Origin: Thozetella sp. PMI_491
Lineage: Eukaryota > Ascomycota > Sordariomycetes > Chaetosphaeriales > Chaetosphaeriaceae
Reading direction: 5' to 3'
NCBI GenBank assembly: GCA_021432635.1
Contig: MU270061.1
Coordinates: 98,341-162,340 of the forward strand
Length of the DNA stretch: 64,000 nucleotides
Below the pieces are notes generated by a model. The model had not been told where the DNA came from and searched no databases. It worked only from the letters and a program-made list of their open reading frames with translations. Shown here one piece after another: positions 1 to 9,896 of the stretch. Numbering within the stretch: the stretch's first letter is position 1; each line of letters begins with the position of its first letter. A program made the translations under genes and the position numbers.

Positions 1-21
1 GAAGTGGAAGAGGAGGATTAG

Positions 22-93
22 TTTATTAGTTTATTAGTTTATTAGTTTATTAGTTTATTAGTTTATTAGTTTATTAGTTTATTAGTTTATTAG
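22..93. repeat. Tandem repeat, 9 copies of TTTATTAG
   Basis: Nine perfect head-to-tail copies of the 8-mer TTTATTAG, preceded by a partial TTAG. It sits at the edge of a very AT-rich block and runs directly into an inverted repeat. It is a simple-sequence microsatellite with no coding content. Confidence 0.95.
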
Positions 94-119
94 TTAGTAC
101 TCTAAAAAGTACTAACTAA
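90..119. repeat. Perfect 12-bp inverted repeat, 6-nt loop
   Basis: TTAGTTAGTACT (90-101) is followed by six bases and then its exact reverse complement (108-119). It overlaps the last tandem unit and marks the border between the microsatellite and the AT-rich block, so it may be the end of a decayed element. No second copy of these arms was seen in the window. Confidence 0.85.
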
Positions 120-1700
120 ATTTACAGCCCTGGGTATAATATAGCTTCTTTAGTTATTAATTTATTTAAGGCTATATATTAATCTAAAAATAGTCTTTTT
201 ATTAGTATTATAGTATAGATATTATTAAGATCTATAGTATTATAAGCTAAGTTATTTTATATAGTTATATTTAAGGTTTAAGCTAGTTTATATTATATTA
301 AATTAATAGATTACTTTTTAAGTATTAGTTTCTAGCTGATTTTCTTAGGTTATCTATAGTTATTTATATAATATCTCTTTTTCTAGTAGTTATAATACTT
401 AATATCTTTAAAGTCTTATTTAAGCTTTTATTGAGTTATATTTAAATCTATAAACTCTATATAGGTTTTATATATTATTATTTTCTAGTATTAGTAAAGT
501 ATTTAAACTAGTTATTTTATTATAATTTTCTAGTATTTACTTATTATTTTAATTCTTATTATTATTTCTCTATCTTTTATTTATATAGTTAGTTATTAAT
601 ATAAGTTACTATTTTAATATATAATAGAAAATCCTCTAAGGTTTTAAGCTTAGAGACTTTATTTTTAACTTTATTTTTAAGTTTTTAATAGAATAAGAAC
701 TTCTTAGTTTTATCTATATAGTTAAGGAGTAAATAAAGCTATTAAAAGTCTGTTATATATTAAATTACTAATCCTTTTTATTTAAATTAGTATAAGTCTT
801 ATTTTTATTAGTATCTTTTATTAAGTTCCTAGAATAAAGATCTTAAGGTATACTTATATTTAATATAAAAGATAAATATACTTTAAGTTTTAAGTTATAA
901 TACAAGGGTAAATTCTTTTTTAAAGAATTCTATAAGATAAGGTTTAAACTAGACTAGTGCTTTTCCTTTAAGACATAAAACAGTATATACTACCTTTTTA
1001 GCTTTATTTTAAAAGCTATTATTATAAAAATAATAGTAGGCTTTTATTTAAGTTAGGTAGCTATTTAATTATCTAAGGGTATTATTCAAGGTCTATAATA
1101 GATTAAGCTTAAGTTTCTCTTATCTTATAATAAGGGTTATAATAACATTAGTAATAATATATAATAAGTTAACTTTATTAATAAGTTTAAGGACTTAATA
1201 TACTTTATTATAGACTTCTTTTAAGATTTTAGCTATTTTATTAAAGTTATTTTTAAGCTTTTTATAAGTATAGTTAATATTATCTCTACTATCTTCTCCT
1301 ATATCTTTTATTTCTTGATTAAGGCTGTATTAAGCTAGGGCCTTATTTTTACTTTTATCAGACTTACTAGAGTTACAACTACTAGTAGATAAGGTAGTCT
1401 TACTAGATATATTAACTATAAAATATTATTAATTATACTTGTCTTAACCTTTAAAAGAGAGTAATTAATATATTATAACACTAAGATCCTAAGGTTAATA
1501 TTCTTAATATATAGGAGGTTCTTTCCTAAAGTAGGGAGGATAAAGACGAGTAAAGTATTAATTAATAAAAGATAAGATCTAATAGTGCAAGTATTAAGCT
1601 TATAAACTAAGTAGATTAATTACTAAAGAGTAAAGGCTAACTAATCTATCTAGGTAGAGACTATAGTCTTATATATTAGGTTGCTCTTTATAGCTTACTT
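120..1700. mobile_element. AT-rich, RIP-like decayed repeat element
   Basis: About 1.6 kb with very low GC, rich in TA/TTA and stop codons in all frames, and no open frame of length. This is the pattern left by repeat-induced point mutation on a transposable element in Pezizomycotina. The family cannot be told from the sequence; an LTR retrotransposon or DNA transposon are both possible. It is heavily broken throughout and looks old. The base composition changes sharply at about 1.7 kb. Confidence 0.65.
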
Positions 1701-1917
1701 GGCTTATTATAGTGATCTAAATGATCTAGAGCGCTAGGCTTACCATAGTGCTCTAGGTGATCCTTTCTTACTGGCTGGGCATCTGTATAGGTGCCTGAGG
1801 CATCCATCAGGGGTTCTGCCACTGCTGACCGCTAGTTCTAAGCGCTAGGCCCTGTTGGCGGTCGCGGGGAGGTGGCTGATGCCTTGATCGTAACAACTAA
1901 CCTTAGGATCTTAGTGT
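1478..1917. repeat. Inverted repeat pair bracketing about 400 bp
   Basis: A 20-bp arm at 1478-1497 (ACACTAAGATCCTAAGGTTA) recurs as its exact reverse complement at 1898-1917. The similarity continues outward for a few bases with only transitions. The pair encloses the junction between the AT-rich block and a sequence of ordinary composition. It could be the terminal repeats of a small element or two element copies in opposite orientation. Confidence 0.75.
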
Positions 1918-2330
1918 TGTAACATCTCTGTTACAGCTTTAGTGCTAGCAACCAAATACATTCTCCTTTTTATAGCCAAGCTTCCACCCCCTAATACCTA
2001 CCTAGGGCATTACACAGCTACTAGGCAGCTAGAGCTATCTGCTTGTAACACTTATAATAAGCAGTCTAATTTATATTCAGGGCCATCAGCTATAATGATA
2101 GATAGCTGGGCGGTTGCTAGGCAGCTAGGGCTATCTACTTGTAACAATTGTAACAGGTAGTCTGATCCGTGGTCAGGACCAGCGGCTTTGACACTAACCT
2201 CCCTTACTAGTGAAAAGAAACTGCCCATGGGCAGCGGGGGTTCTATCAAGGCAAGGATACAAAGTGAAGTAGATAGTGCTAAGCGTACAGTAACAGATAG
2301 TAAGGAGAGAGCGTGATGTATATGACACGG
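1701..2330. other. Repeat-derived spacer, no gene recognised
   Basis: Composition returns to normal here, but the stretch holds internal repeats and short meaningless frames only. It lies between the AT-rich block and the 3' side of the AAA+ ATPase gene. It resembles less-mutated element or LTR-flank sequence. No coding feature can be supported. Confidence 0.5.
2021..2187. repeat. Two imperfect copies of a ~70-bp unit, 96-bp period
   Basis: The segment beginning CTAGGCAGCTAGAGCTATCT at 2021 recurs at 2117, and the likeness extends about 70 bp (to about 2090 and 2187). Differences are mostly G/A and C/T exchanges. It is a direct duplication inside the repeat-derived spacer. Confidence 0.8.
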
Positions 2331-2636
2331 ACTATTCAGTCTCCTTAGCGCGACTCGTCGGCACTAGAACAGGCTCAGGGGGGAGGCGGTCATATATTCT
2401 AGCCCGCAGCTCGCCAACAGGCCTTATATACGACCTCGCTAAGCGCATAGCTAACCTGAGACACTCTCCTTCCAAGGCTGGTATGTAAGGTTCTGGAGTG
2501 GACTCCGTCTGCATAGAATGCGGAACTAGGCTGCTTTTACCCAGGCCCGTCAACACCATGGAAAAGAGGTTGGAATAGAGTGACGTGGAGGCTGGAACTA
2601 CCCCCTGTGGTTTAATACTCACCCCCACCAAAATCA

Positions 2637-5234
2637 TCAAGTTCTCCCATTTACAACGCCGAGTGCATCCCCGAAGCTATTTTCCATCGTCTTAACGCTT
2701 CTATGCACCAGCTCGTCTAGCTTCCCCAGTACACTGTCTACTCCCTGGGCTGACTCAAACACGATGCTCCCAGGGACGCCGGAACCCGAGAGACTGTTGC
2801 GTAGGACCGAAACGACCTGTTCTAGACCGAGATCCTCGCCATCCATCGCACGCGTGAAAGCGTAAGCCGTCCGGACGTAGTTCTTGATGTCTCGCCCATT
2901 TAGCTTTATTTGCCCTAGAGCCTCGTACATTGACTCCGTCCAGAGGTCAGTTCGTCGGTTCTCCTTTGTGGCTCGCGCAATGTGACTGCGCCAAATGTTT
3001 GTCCTCGAGGTAGCGTCCAGCTCGCTATACTCTATTGTGACGTGTATTCGGTTCTGTGCTCACATGGTTAGTCGGCCTCGCCAGCAGCATAGCATACTCA
3101 ATGCTTAGGTGCCGAGAACTCACGAAGAAGGCGTCGTCGAAGTCGTCTCGCCGATTCGTAGTAAGGAAGAGCATACCGCGGTAGTATTCGAGCATGCGAA
3201 GGAACACTGGGGCCTCGTCAGTTTTAGGATCCAATCCTCCGGGTGTGATCTCTCTTACCAGCAACCACCGAGTTCCGCGTTAGGTTATCGCTTGTTCTCT
3301 TGCTCATGAGGACGTCTGCCTCGTCCAAAAGCACGATCGCATTCCATCGAGCCCCCATCCGGAATATTGTCCGCAGCTCATCTTCCAAGGAACTAACATC
3401 GGTGCTAAGCTCGCCTGCGCTGATATGATATAGTGGTCGTTTTGCAACCTCGGCAACGCTCTCTGGACATAGGTCAGTCAATAACCCTCTTCGCCTCGAT
3501 AATTAGGACCCTTCTTACCGGCCGTTAGTGTTTTTCCCAGCCCTGGAGGGCCGTATAGTAGGAAAATCAACCCTTTACCCTTGCCTTCAATCACGTCGTC
3601 ATACGAGCCACCCTTTCCTTTCTGGAACCCTTCTACCAGCCGGTGGATGAACTGCTTTCTGTGAGAGGGGAATTGGAGTGATCGGAACGGGTCGCCGTTG
3701 AAGACAATCTCCGACAGATGGTTGAAGTTGACCATCTTGACCCAGATCTTCTGCCTCAGAGCGTATACACTCGTCACGTTTCGGCAGATCATGTAGTCAT
3801 CGTCCGTCATGGGTGGGAGTTCTGGCTTGGAATATCCCGTGGGATCAATGCTTCCCCAATCGCCTCTGACTTGGCTCCAGCCCTCTGGCGTGAACCCCAA
3901 AAGGCCCCCGCGTGGACTGGATTGCACCTGGGAGGACTCGGGTTCTGTGGTATCTAGCGGGGAGGATTCTGTGGCCGGAGGCTCTGGTAGCACCTTGCTG
4001 AGACGTCGAGCTACATATTCGCCGCGGTCGTCGCTCACGCTGCCAATTTTATCCTGGCTGCTGCGGTCAATGACCACTCGCTCATTTACCTACAAGGGAT
4101 GATTAGCAGTCGCGCGCTGTCGCAGTGTTTTCCTGGCACACAAACCGTTATGCGACGGTCCATATGAGTGCTCATTTCCTTGGCCTTACCACTGCCCGAC
4201 AGATAGGCCCATCCCTTGTAGTGCCAGAGGCTGTACTTCTTCGTACAGACTTCGACGTATGATTTCCCTCTCCCTACGAGTGATTCGCGGATCGAGTGTG
4301 ACCTACCTTCCTGGAGTATCCGGAGAGGGATGAAACGCATACTGTGGTGATCGATGCGTCGGAAGCCGTCGAAATACTTGATGTACTTGGTCTTGCGCCT
4401 GACGAAATACTCTTCCGAGTTGCAGGTGCCAAATAGAAGGGATAGCTCCCACATGGGGACACCGTTGGAATAAAATGGTTTGAAAGACTCCAGGATGAAG
4501 CATTGGCTGTCTTCAATCTTTTGGTTTGGGCGGCAGCGAATGACGGGCTCGAACGGGGCGAAGAGCATCCAGAGCATAAAGAAGGAGATTTTTCCGCCGC
4601 TGGTCACCTGGTCATTGTATGCTTCGATGTCCCTCTGGTGCCCCATGGGGGATTTGATGAAGCTGAGGAGCTGCCCAAGGCCGATGCGCGTGTCGGGGTC
4701 AAGGGGCTCTCGGGGTAGGCTCTCCAGCTGGTCGCGCAAGAAGAATAAGCATCTGAACGGGTGCTCGATGACGAGAGGCGTCGAGTGCAGGTTAAGCTCT
4801 TGAAATTTGGCCCCGACCTCACGAAAGATGGCAATCAGACCCGGTGCCTGTACCTCGAGACGCCACTCTAGACTCCGGTTGGTGCCAATGACAGCCTTGA
4901 GCAGGAGTGGGAAGCCTGCAAATTCATCATCCTCGGCCTCCTTTGCCTCGCTGTCCTCGGCCTTCTCGTCGTCCGTGGGGAATGTGTAGCCATCAAACTC
5001 GATGATGTTCTTGCCCTTGTCATCCTCGAACTGGATCACCGTTTTTAGTTCTGGGATTCCGTCCTTATTGGTCACGGAACGGCGCATTAGGGCATTGTCA
5101 TTTGTAGTTGGCGTGATGCTGGCATCCTGCCTGATAGCGCCTGGTGGGCCAGATGAGAGGTCAGGGACATACCGACCCCCCAGCACCTTGTTGTAGAGTG
5201 CTGTGATGTGGGCAACTCCTGCGTCAGACGCCAT
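2637..5234 (-). CDS. AAA+ ATPase with DUF7025-type N-terminal region
   Basis: Five exons, complement(2637..3053, 3124..3206, 3259..3462, 3519..4089, 4146..5234), give 787 residues. The four introns are 52-70 bp. The N-terminal ~480 residues match the layout of the fungal DUF7025/AAA family. The ATPase core has Walker A GPPGLGKT near residues 543-550 and Walker B AIVLLDEAD near 600, followed by a sensor-1-like LTTNRRD and an FFNRIHVTIEY stretch typical of the second half of an AAA module. No signal peptide or membrane segment is obvious. The start is the first ATG after an in-frame stop. Splicing at 3054-3123 uses a GTGAGT donor and joins FF to NRIHV. The gene is divergent from the 929-residue membrane protein. 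Such proteins are generally unassigned ATP-driven remodelers, and no substrate can be inferred. Confidence 0.9.
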
Positions 5235-5950
5235 TGAATATCACGGAGCTGCACCTCTGCACTGAAGAAGAGCAATCGTGGGTATGGAGTGGAGTTGGCA
5301 TCAATCGCTTCGGCCACAGTCCAATGCTGGCGAGAGCACTTGCAGGTATATCCGAGTCGGCCCCGCTGCCTATCGGCTTCCCAAGTAGTATGGCCTTTCA
5401 TTGTCTAAGGCCTCCCAAGCGTATACTGCTGCTGTTTAACGGCAGCTTTGCACTCGGGGCTAGCTTCCTGATCCAGCTATTGGCAGCCTTGGACCCCGCC
5501 GACGACATGGGTCTATCGTGGCGGATTGGACCGCATTCGTTGGGCTGCCTCAGCCCCGTGGCGCGGGAGCAATCCTTCCCGTTCTTAGAACTACAGCTAC
5601 ATAGCATGGATTGTAGATCCTTGCTTACAAGCCCGCCACCTGCGCATAGTTTGGGAGTGTGCTACGCGCTGAAAATGGTACCTAATCACACCCCGTCTCG
5701 AACCCGCCAAGCCCGCCTTAGCATACATGTTCTTAGCAGGCCGCTATGTGCTCAGAAAATATCCCCCTCGTAGGTGGCGCACTAAACTAGCCAAGGCCCA
5801 GGCAGAGAGGCCTCTCAGGCCTCTCTGCATAGGTAGGCTCCGAGCCACACAAGAAGGAAGACCCTGCACGATAGAAATTCTTCCCGTTCCCGTGGCGCCT
5901 GCCTCGTGGACTCGCCCGGAACCGCAGCTCCCTAGGTCTCGACGAAGTCA
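5235..5950. other. Divergent intergenic region
   Basis: About 700 bp separate the start codons of the AAA+ ATPase (-) and the 929-residue protein (+), so it should hold both promoters. A 179-codon open frame crosses it (5234-5773), but it resembles no family and overlaps the ATPase start in antisense, so it was not called. A strong hairpin lies near the right side. Confidence 0.6.
5802..5828. repeat. Perfect 12-bp hairpin, 3-nt loop
   Basis: GCAGAGAGGCCT (5802-5813), then CTC, then AGGCCTCTCTGC (5817-5828). The arms match perfectly. The hairpin lies 122 bp upstream of the ATG at 5951, so it would sit in the promoter or 5' leader of the Gly/Met-rich protein. A cruciform, a regulator's palindrome or an mRNA leader stem are all possible. 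Confidence 0.85.
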
Positions 5951-8740
5951 ATGACGATCATGGCGAAGCAGAAGCATAGAGTATATGCCTCGTACCCGAG
6001 AAAAACGGACAAGAGCTATAGTGATTCTCAAGGATCCCACCAAGACATACCCACAAAGGCCGACTTCCCCGGGTCTGTTGGGTTTAAAACCAGTAGGGAA
6101 GACATTCTCGGCTATGTGCACGCCCACAAAAACAACAAGGCATACACGAAAGACAAGAAGCCGGGACCGGCCAGGATCATCAAGCTAGACGATATCACCG
6201 CGTACGACATTTCGGAAGACGAGGAGACCTTACTGTGGGAGCTCGAAGTCGACCGTTTGATTCAGTCAGCAAAAGACACCGCCTCCGCGGTGCCTTTCGA
6301 GGGAAGTGCTGCATTCCCGGAGCCGAACGCGGAAGCATCGTACGATGGCCTCTCGGGGCTGGCAGATCAGTTGCTGGTCAACCTCCACGTGTGTCGGGTA
6401 GACAACGGTACGGTGGTCTTTGACCTCTCCAACAAGAACCACAATGATGCGGAATACGCCAACAGCTTCAACATCCTGCGTGAGCGGCAGGAACAAGAAC
6501 GCGGCCTTCGCGACAAAGCTGGAGATTCGGCGCGGTCTGTCGTTAATATGGCCAAGTACTGTGCACTTGTCGACTACGTCACGGCCATCACCTGCAGGAT
6601 TGCCGTGTCTGTGTTTGAAGACAAGCACTGGCACGGTCTGGTGCTCAGCTCCCTGTCGAAATATGCTGCAAAGCTCAAAGTCCTTGCCATGGACCCCGAC
6701 AAATTTGCCCAGCGCTCCGTCAACATGGCGAGCCGTTCTAAGCAATACAAAGCCCTGCTCGATGGGATAGGAAGCACCCTGCGCATGATGCAGAAACAGT
6801 CACGCTCAGGAGCAATACACGCCGGATTTAAGGGGCAGAATCAGGAAGACGAGGGGAATGAAAACAATGATGACGATAACGACGGGGACGAGGGAGATGG
6901 AAAGATGCCCCGAGGTCTATATCCAAAGCACGGACAGCATATGTTGCACTATGCACCATATGATCTGTCCTTTGGCTCCAGCATGGGCGGCGCTGGAATG
7001 GGTACTATGGGCGGTATCGGAGGAATGTCAGGCATGGGAGGCATGGGAGGCCTGGGAGGCATGGGAGGCATGACGTCCATGGGCAGCATGGGCGGAATGG
7101 GTGGAATGGGCAGAATTGGAGGCACGGTGGGTCGTGGGGGGCTCGGACGACAATGGTATACGCCACTCTACAGCGAAGCCCGGTTGAAGGAGCTCGAGGC
7201 CTTCACCCAGAAGACCGAAGCAGACGAGAGCTCCCATTACTTCAGCTACACGACGCTCATCAATAACTGGACCTCATCGACACTCTTGTATATCATACGC
7301 GAGTTAAAGGCCCCCTTCGACAGCGAATTCCCCAGTGATGGATTCGATATCTGCTCGATCGTGTACGAGGCGGGTACCGTTGACTGCACTGTCCCCGTGC
7401 TCCTCCATCAGGACAGGGGCACGGAGCTTTCGGGGACGAACAATGTCAAGCACATCCAGTATTCGTACATGGGTTTCTGGCTGGCGCAGAAAGCAGCAAT
7501 TGCGCTCAATACACCTAAAAGGGGGGATAGTGGCAGCGTGCGGAGCGGTTCTGTTTCGGCTATGAGCGCAAAGATCGAGATCCAGAACACGCAGACGGGG
7601 GCCATGGCAGAGGCCGTAAGTTTGGAGCTGCGGGATCTGTCTCAGGCCATCGGGATCCTCATCCCACTGCTCTGCACCGCCCCCGACTTCGTCAGCAGCC
7701 TGCAGTCGTCGGTATCAGGGCTCCGCGAGCTATTCCCTATTGAGAGCGAGGAGCATATGCTACCGAGAGCCCCGAGATTCACGGGACTCCTTTCCCTTAG
7801 CACGCACACGTTTGAATCCCGAAGCCCAGGGTGTCTTCCGCAGTCGGACTTCAAGTCACTGTCGTGGTCCATCTTAGCGAAGCGAGAGCGTCAGACCACG
7901 CTCGCCCTGAAGCACACAAGCACAGAGGTATGGAACAAGACGCCAGCTCAACAGAGGCATCAGCAACTTCAAGGGGCCAAGTCGAGGCAAGACAAGCTGG
8001 CCAAAGAGGCGAACGAGTGGGTGTTCGAAGAGACAGCAATCCGTGTCAACTGCGCCACGTACGTCTACACTGTACTCGCGCTCTGCTCGGCGCTCGCAGT
8101 CGGCGGCTTGATGATCGGCATCTTTCTGGGTACCTTTGTGAAGAACAGCATCGCCTTGCAGGGTGTCGATCCGTTCGGCTTCACCACCTACGCGTGGATC
8201 ATCGCCGGTTTTATCATGCTGATCGCCAAGAACATCCGCGTTGCCGAATGGCCCTGGAGAGACTTCCTCCTGCGTCGAGTTACCTGTCGCAGTCTCAGCG
8301 AGCTCCACGCCGTGACCGGCGTAGACGAGCAGGACCTACTTGTCTACCTATTGACCATGGAATACGAGAACGTGCTCAAGACCAAGGGCCCCCATAACTC
8401 TATCTTCATGCGACGTGAGCCACAGGGCTTCTCGATTGATGTGAAGCCCGAGGTCCGCACGCTGTTGGCTGCGGGAATCATCTTCATCAAGGTCTCCGTT
8501 CGAAAGGAGCCAGTACTGATTTGCTTGGATTTTCGACCTGGGTCGACCGACAGCCGGAGTTCAATCCGGCATCTCGGCAACTTGAACAACACCGACATAT
8601 CCTGCCGATACCCACCTGGCCATGGTGACCGAGTCCAAGATGTGATACTGAACCAGCGACAACGTCACTGGGACTACATGAGTGTGAGCTGGGACAAGAT
8701 ATTGGGGATATATCACGACTGGGACAGAAAGATCCGCTGA
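5951..8740 (+). CDS. Large Gly/Met-rich protein with two C-terminal membrane segments
   Basis: Intronless frame of 929 residues; a second in-frame ATG lies three codons in (5960). I do not recognise a named family. Visible parts are a basic N-terminus, an acidic Asn/Asp/Glu/Gly tract near residues 300-320, a Gly/Met repeat (GMGG type) near 345-395, and a long soluble region. Two hydrophobic helices follow, near 702-727 and 738-756, before a ~170-residue C-terminal domain. No signal peptide is seen. The order suggests a protein anchored by a hairpin near its C-terminus, with most of its mass on one face. It is divergent from the AAA+ ATPase, which may mean co-expression. Its function is unknown; a link to the ATPase is inference from position only. 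Confidence 0.8.
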   Translation: MTIMAKQKHRVYASYPRKTDKSYSDSQGSHQDIPTKADFPGSVGFKTSREDILGYVHAHKNNKAYTKDKKPGPARIIKLDDITAYDISEDEETLLWELEVDRLIQSAKDTASAVPFEGSAAFPEPNAEASYDGLSGLADQLLVNLHVCRVDNGTVVFDLSNKNHNDAEYANSFNILRERQEQERGLRDKAGDSARSVVNMAKYCALVDYVTAITCRIAVSVFEDKHWHGLVLSSLSKYAAKLKVLAMDPDKFAQRSVNMASRSKQYKALLDGIGSTLRMMQKQSRSGAIHAGFKGQNQEDEGNENNDDDNDGDEGDGKMPRGLYPKHGQHMLHYAPYDLSFGSSMGGAGMGTMGGIGGMSGMGGMGGLGGMGGMTSMGSMGGMGGMGRIGGTVGRGGLGRQWYTPLYSEARLKELEAFTQKTEADESSHYFSYTTLINNWTSSTLLYIIRELKAPFDSEFPSDGFDICSIVYEAGTVDCTVPVLLHQDRGTELSGTNNVKHIQYSYMGFWLAQKAAIALNTPKRGDSGSVRSGSVSAMSAKIEIQNTQTGAMAEAVSLELRDLSQAIGILIPLLCTAPDFVSSLQSSVSGLRELFPIESEEHMLPRAPRFTGLLSLSTHTFESRSPGCLPQSDFKSLSWSILAKRERQTTLALKHTSTEVWNKTPAQQRHQQLQGAKSRQDKLAKEANEWVFEETAIRVNCATYVYTVLALCSALAVGGLMIGIFLGTFVKNSIALQGVDPFGFTTYAWIIAGFIMLIAKNIRVAEWPWRDFLLRRVTCRSLSELHAVTGVDEQDLLVYLLTMEYENVLKTKGPHNSIFMRREPQGFSIDVKPEVRTLLAAGIIFIKVSVRKEPVLICLDFRPGSTDSRSSIRHLGNLNNTDISCRYPPGHGDRVQDVILNQRQRHWDYMSVSWDKILGIYHDWDRKIR
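7024..7132 (+). repeat. 9-bp-period coding minisatellite (GMGG)
   Basis: Runs of ATGGGAGGC-like 9-mers inside the 929-residue frame encode repeated Gly-Met-Gly-Gly. Near-identical units at about 7030-7072 suggest slippage, so copy number is likely to vary between strains. Confidence 0.85.
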
Positions 8741-9896
8741 GGTAGACGACCTAGTTCCCCAAAACTCCCGCGGGTATTACGCTTATCCTTGTCTCGTTCA
8801 GCAATTGGTAGCTTAATAAACACACAAAAGACCTTCTCCTAGCCCGGAGAACAGAAACAGGAGTTTAGTTCATTTATATACGATTGCATTAGTGCAAACG
8901 CCTGCGTTACATCGTGCAGGCAAGATGTAGCAGTTAGCCCCGATTGTGCAGCCTGAAGAACATCGCCCATCTTCTTTGCTATTGCGGTTAGTTTTTTGCT
9001 GAAGATAGAGGTCTCGCTGGAGGCAAAGTTTCTTGCGAGACTCTGGACCATGCAGCTCACAATGTTTCTGTTCGGTCCCCTGACCTACGCGGTGGCCAGC
9101 ATCCACTGGCTAAGCATGCCATAGCTGTGCGTCAGGTTGGGTAGCTGCTGGGTCTTGACCAAGCTGCCATCACATCCTAGCATTTCTTGTTTAACGGTTA
9201 ACCCAAGGTGTTCATAAACAAACATTATTTTTGGCTGGCCGTCACAATACTGGTGTATTGCGCGAGCAACTCAACATCCTTCCGTGGCCACCATATGTGA
9301 CTTTGCTGGATCGATCGTGCCATTTATCGTGACCCTCGGATCCGAATCTGCCACCCGAGGATATTGTGACGTGCTGCGATAGTCGAGCTACTCGGTTTCG
9401 TAGTGAAGAATGTACCTGGCCAGCATCCATTAAAGACGGCCACTTTTACCCCGACTTCCGAGCTTGGAGACGGTAAGATGGCCCGAGCCTGGAGACGATA
9501 GACACTATTGACTGGTCTAAATGTGGCCTTTCCGTTCCTCGCGGGGTAACCCCGCTTAAAAACACAAGCTTCAGTTATTTTTACGCTCCCCCAGGCTCCT
9601 ACGAGAGTGTTCAATGGTGGATAAAGTTTTTCCACGAGCCCCTAGTATTCTGTCATTCTCCGCGCAAGATGCAGCTGCATGGTAGCTGCCACCGTGCCGC
9701 AGGAACAGAGGGTCGGAACCGTCAGGGGTGTCGTCCATCCAAATGCGGCATCTTCCACAGACAAGCTTTTGCCAAGGCCGAGTAGATACATATAGCGGCG
9801 CGGAACCTCAATCGTAACCTGTAACGAGGAACTGCACATGCGCTCAGGCTTACCACGGCCCGAGTCAGACAGTGCAGAATTGCAGGCTCAACCGCT
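8741..9896. other. Intergenic region, no gene supported
   Basis: About 1.15 kb between the 929-residue protein and the GH28 gene. A 73-codon frame on the minus strand (8839-9060) has ordinary amino-acid composition but no recognisable family or partner exon. The rest holds only short frames. It includes the GH28 promoter. Confidence 0.5.

Noticed and set aside
2332-2640. 102-codon minus frame just after the AAA+ stop
   Set aside because: It overlaps the stop codon of the ATPase by a few bases and shows no domain; most likely 3' UTR.
5234-5773. 179-codon plus-strand frame overlapping the AAA+ start
   Set aside because: It begins in antisense to the ATPase start codon, resembles no family and lies in the divergent promoter.
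6266-6745. 159-codon antisense frame inside the 929-residue gene
   Set aside because: Shadow of a GC-rich coding sequence; no start context or family.
8839-9060. 73-codon minus frame with plausible composition
   Set aside because: Too short, no partner exon and no recognisable family.
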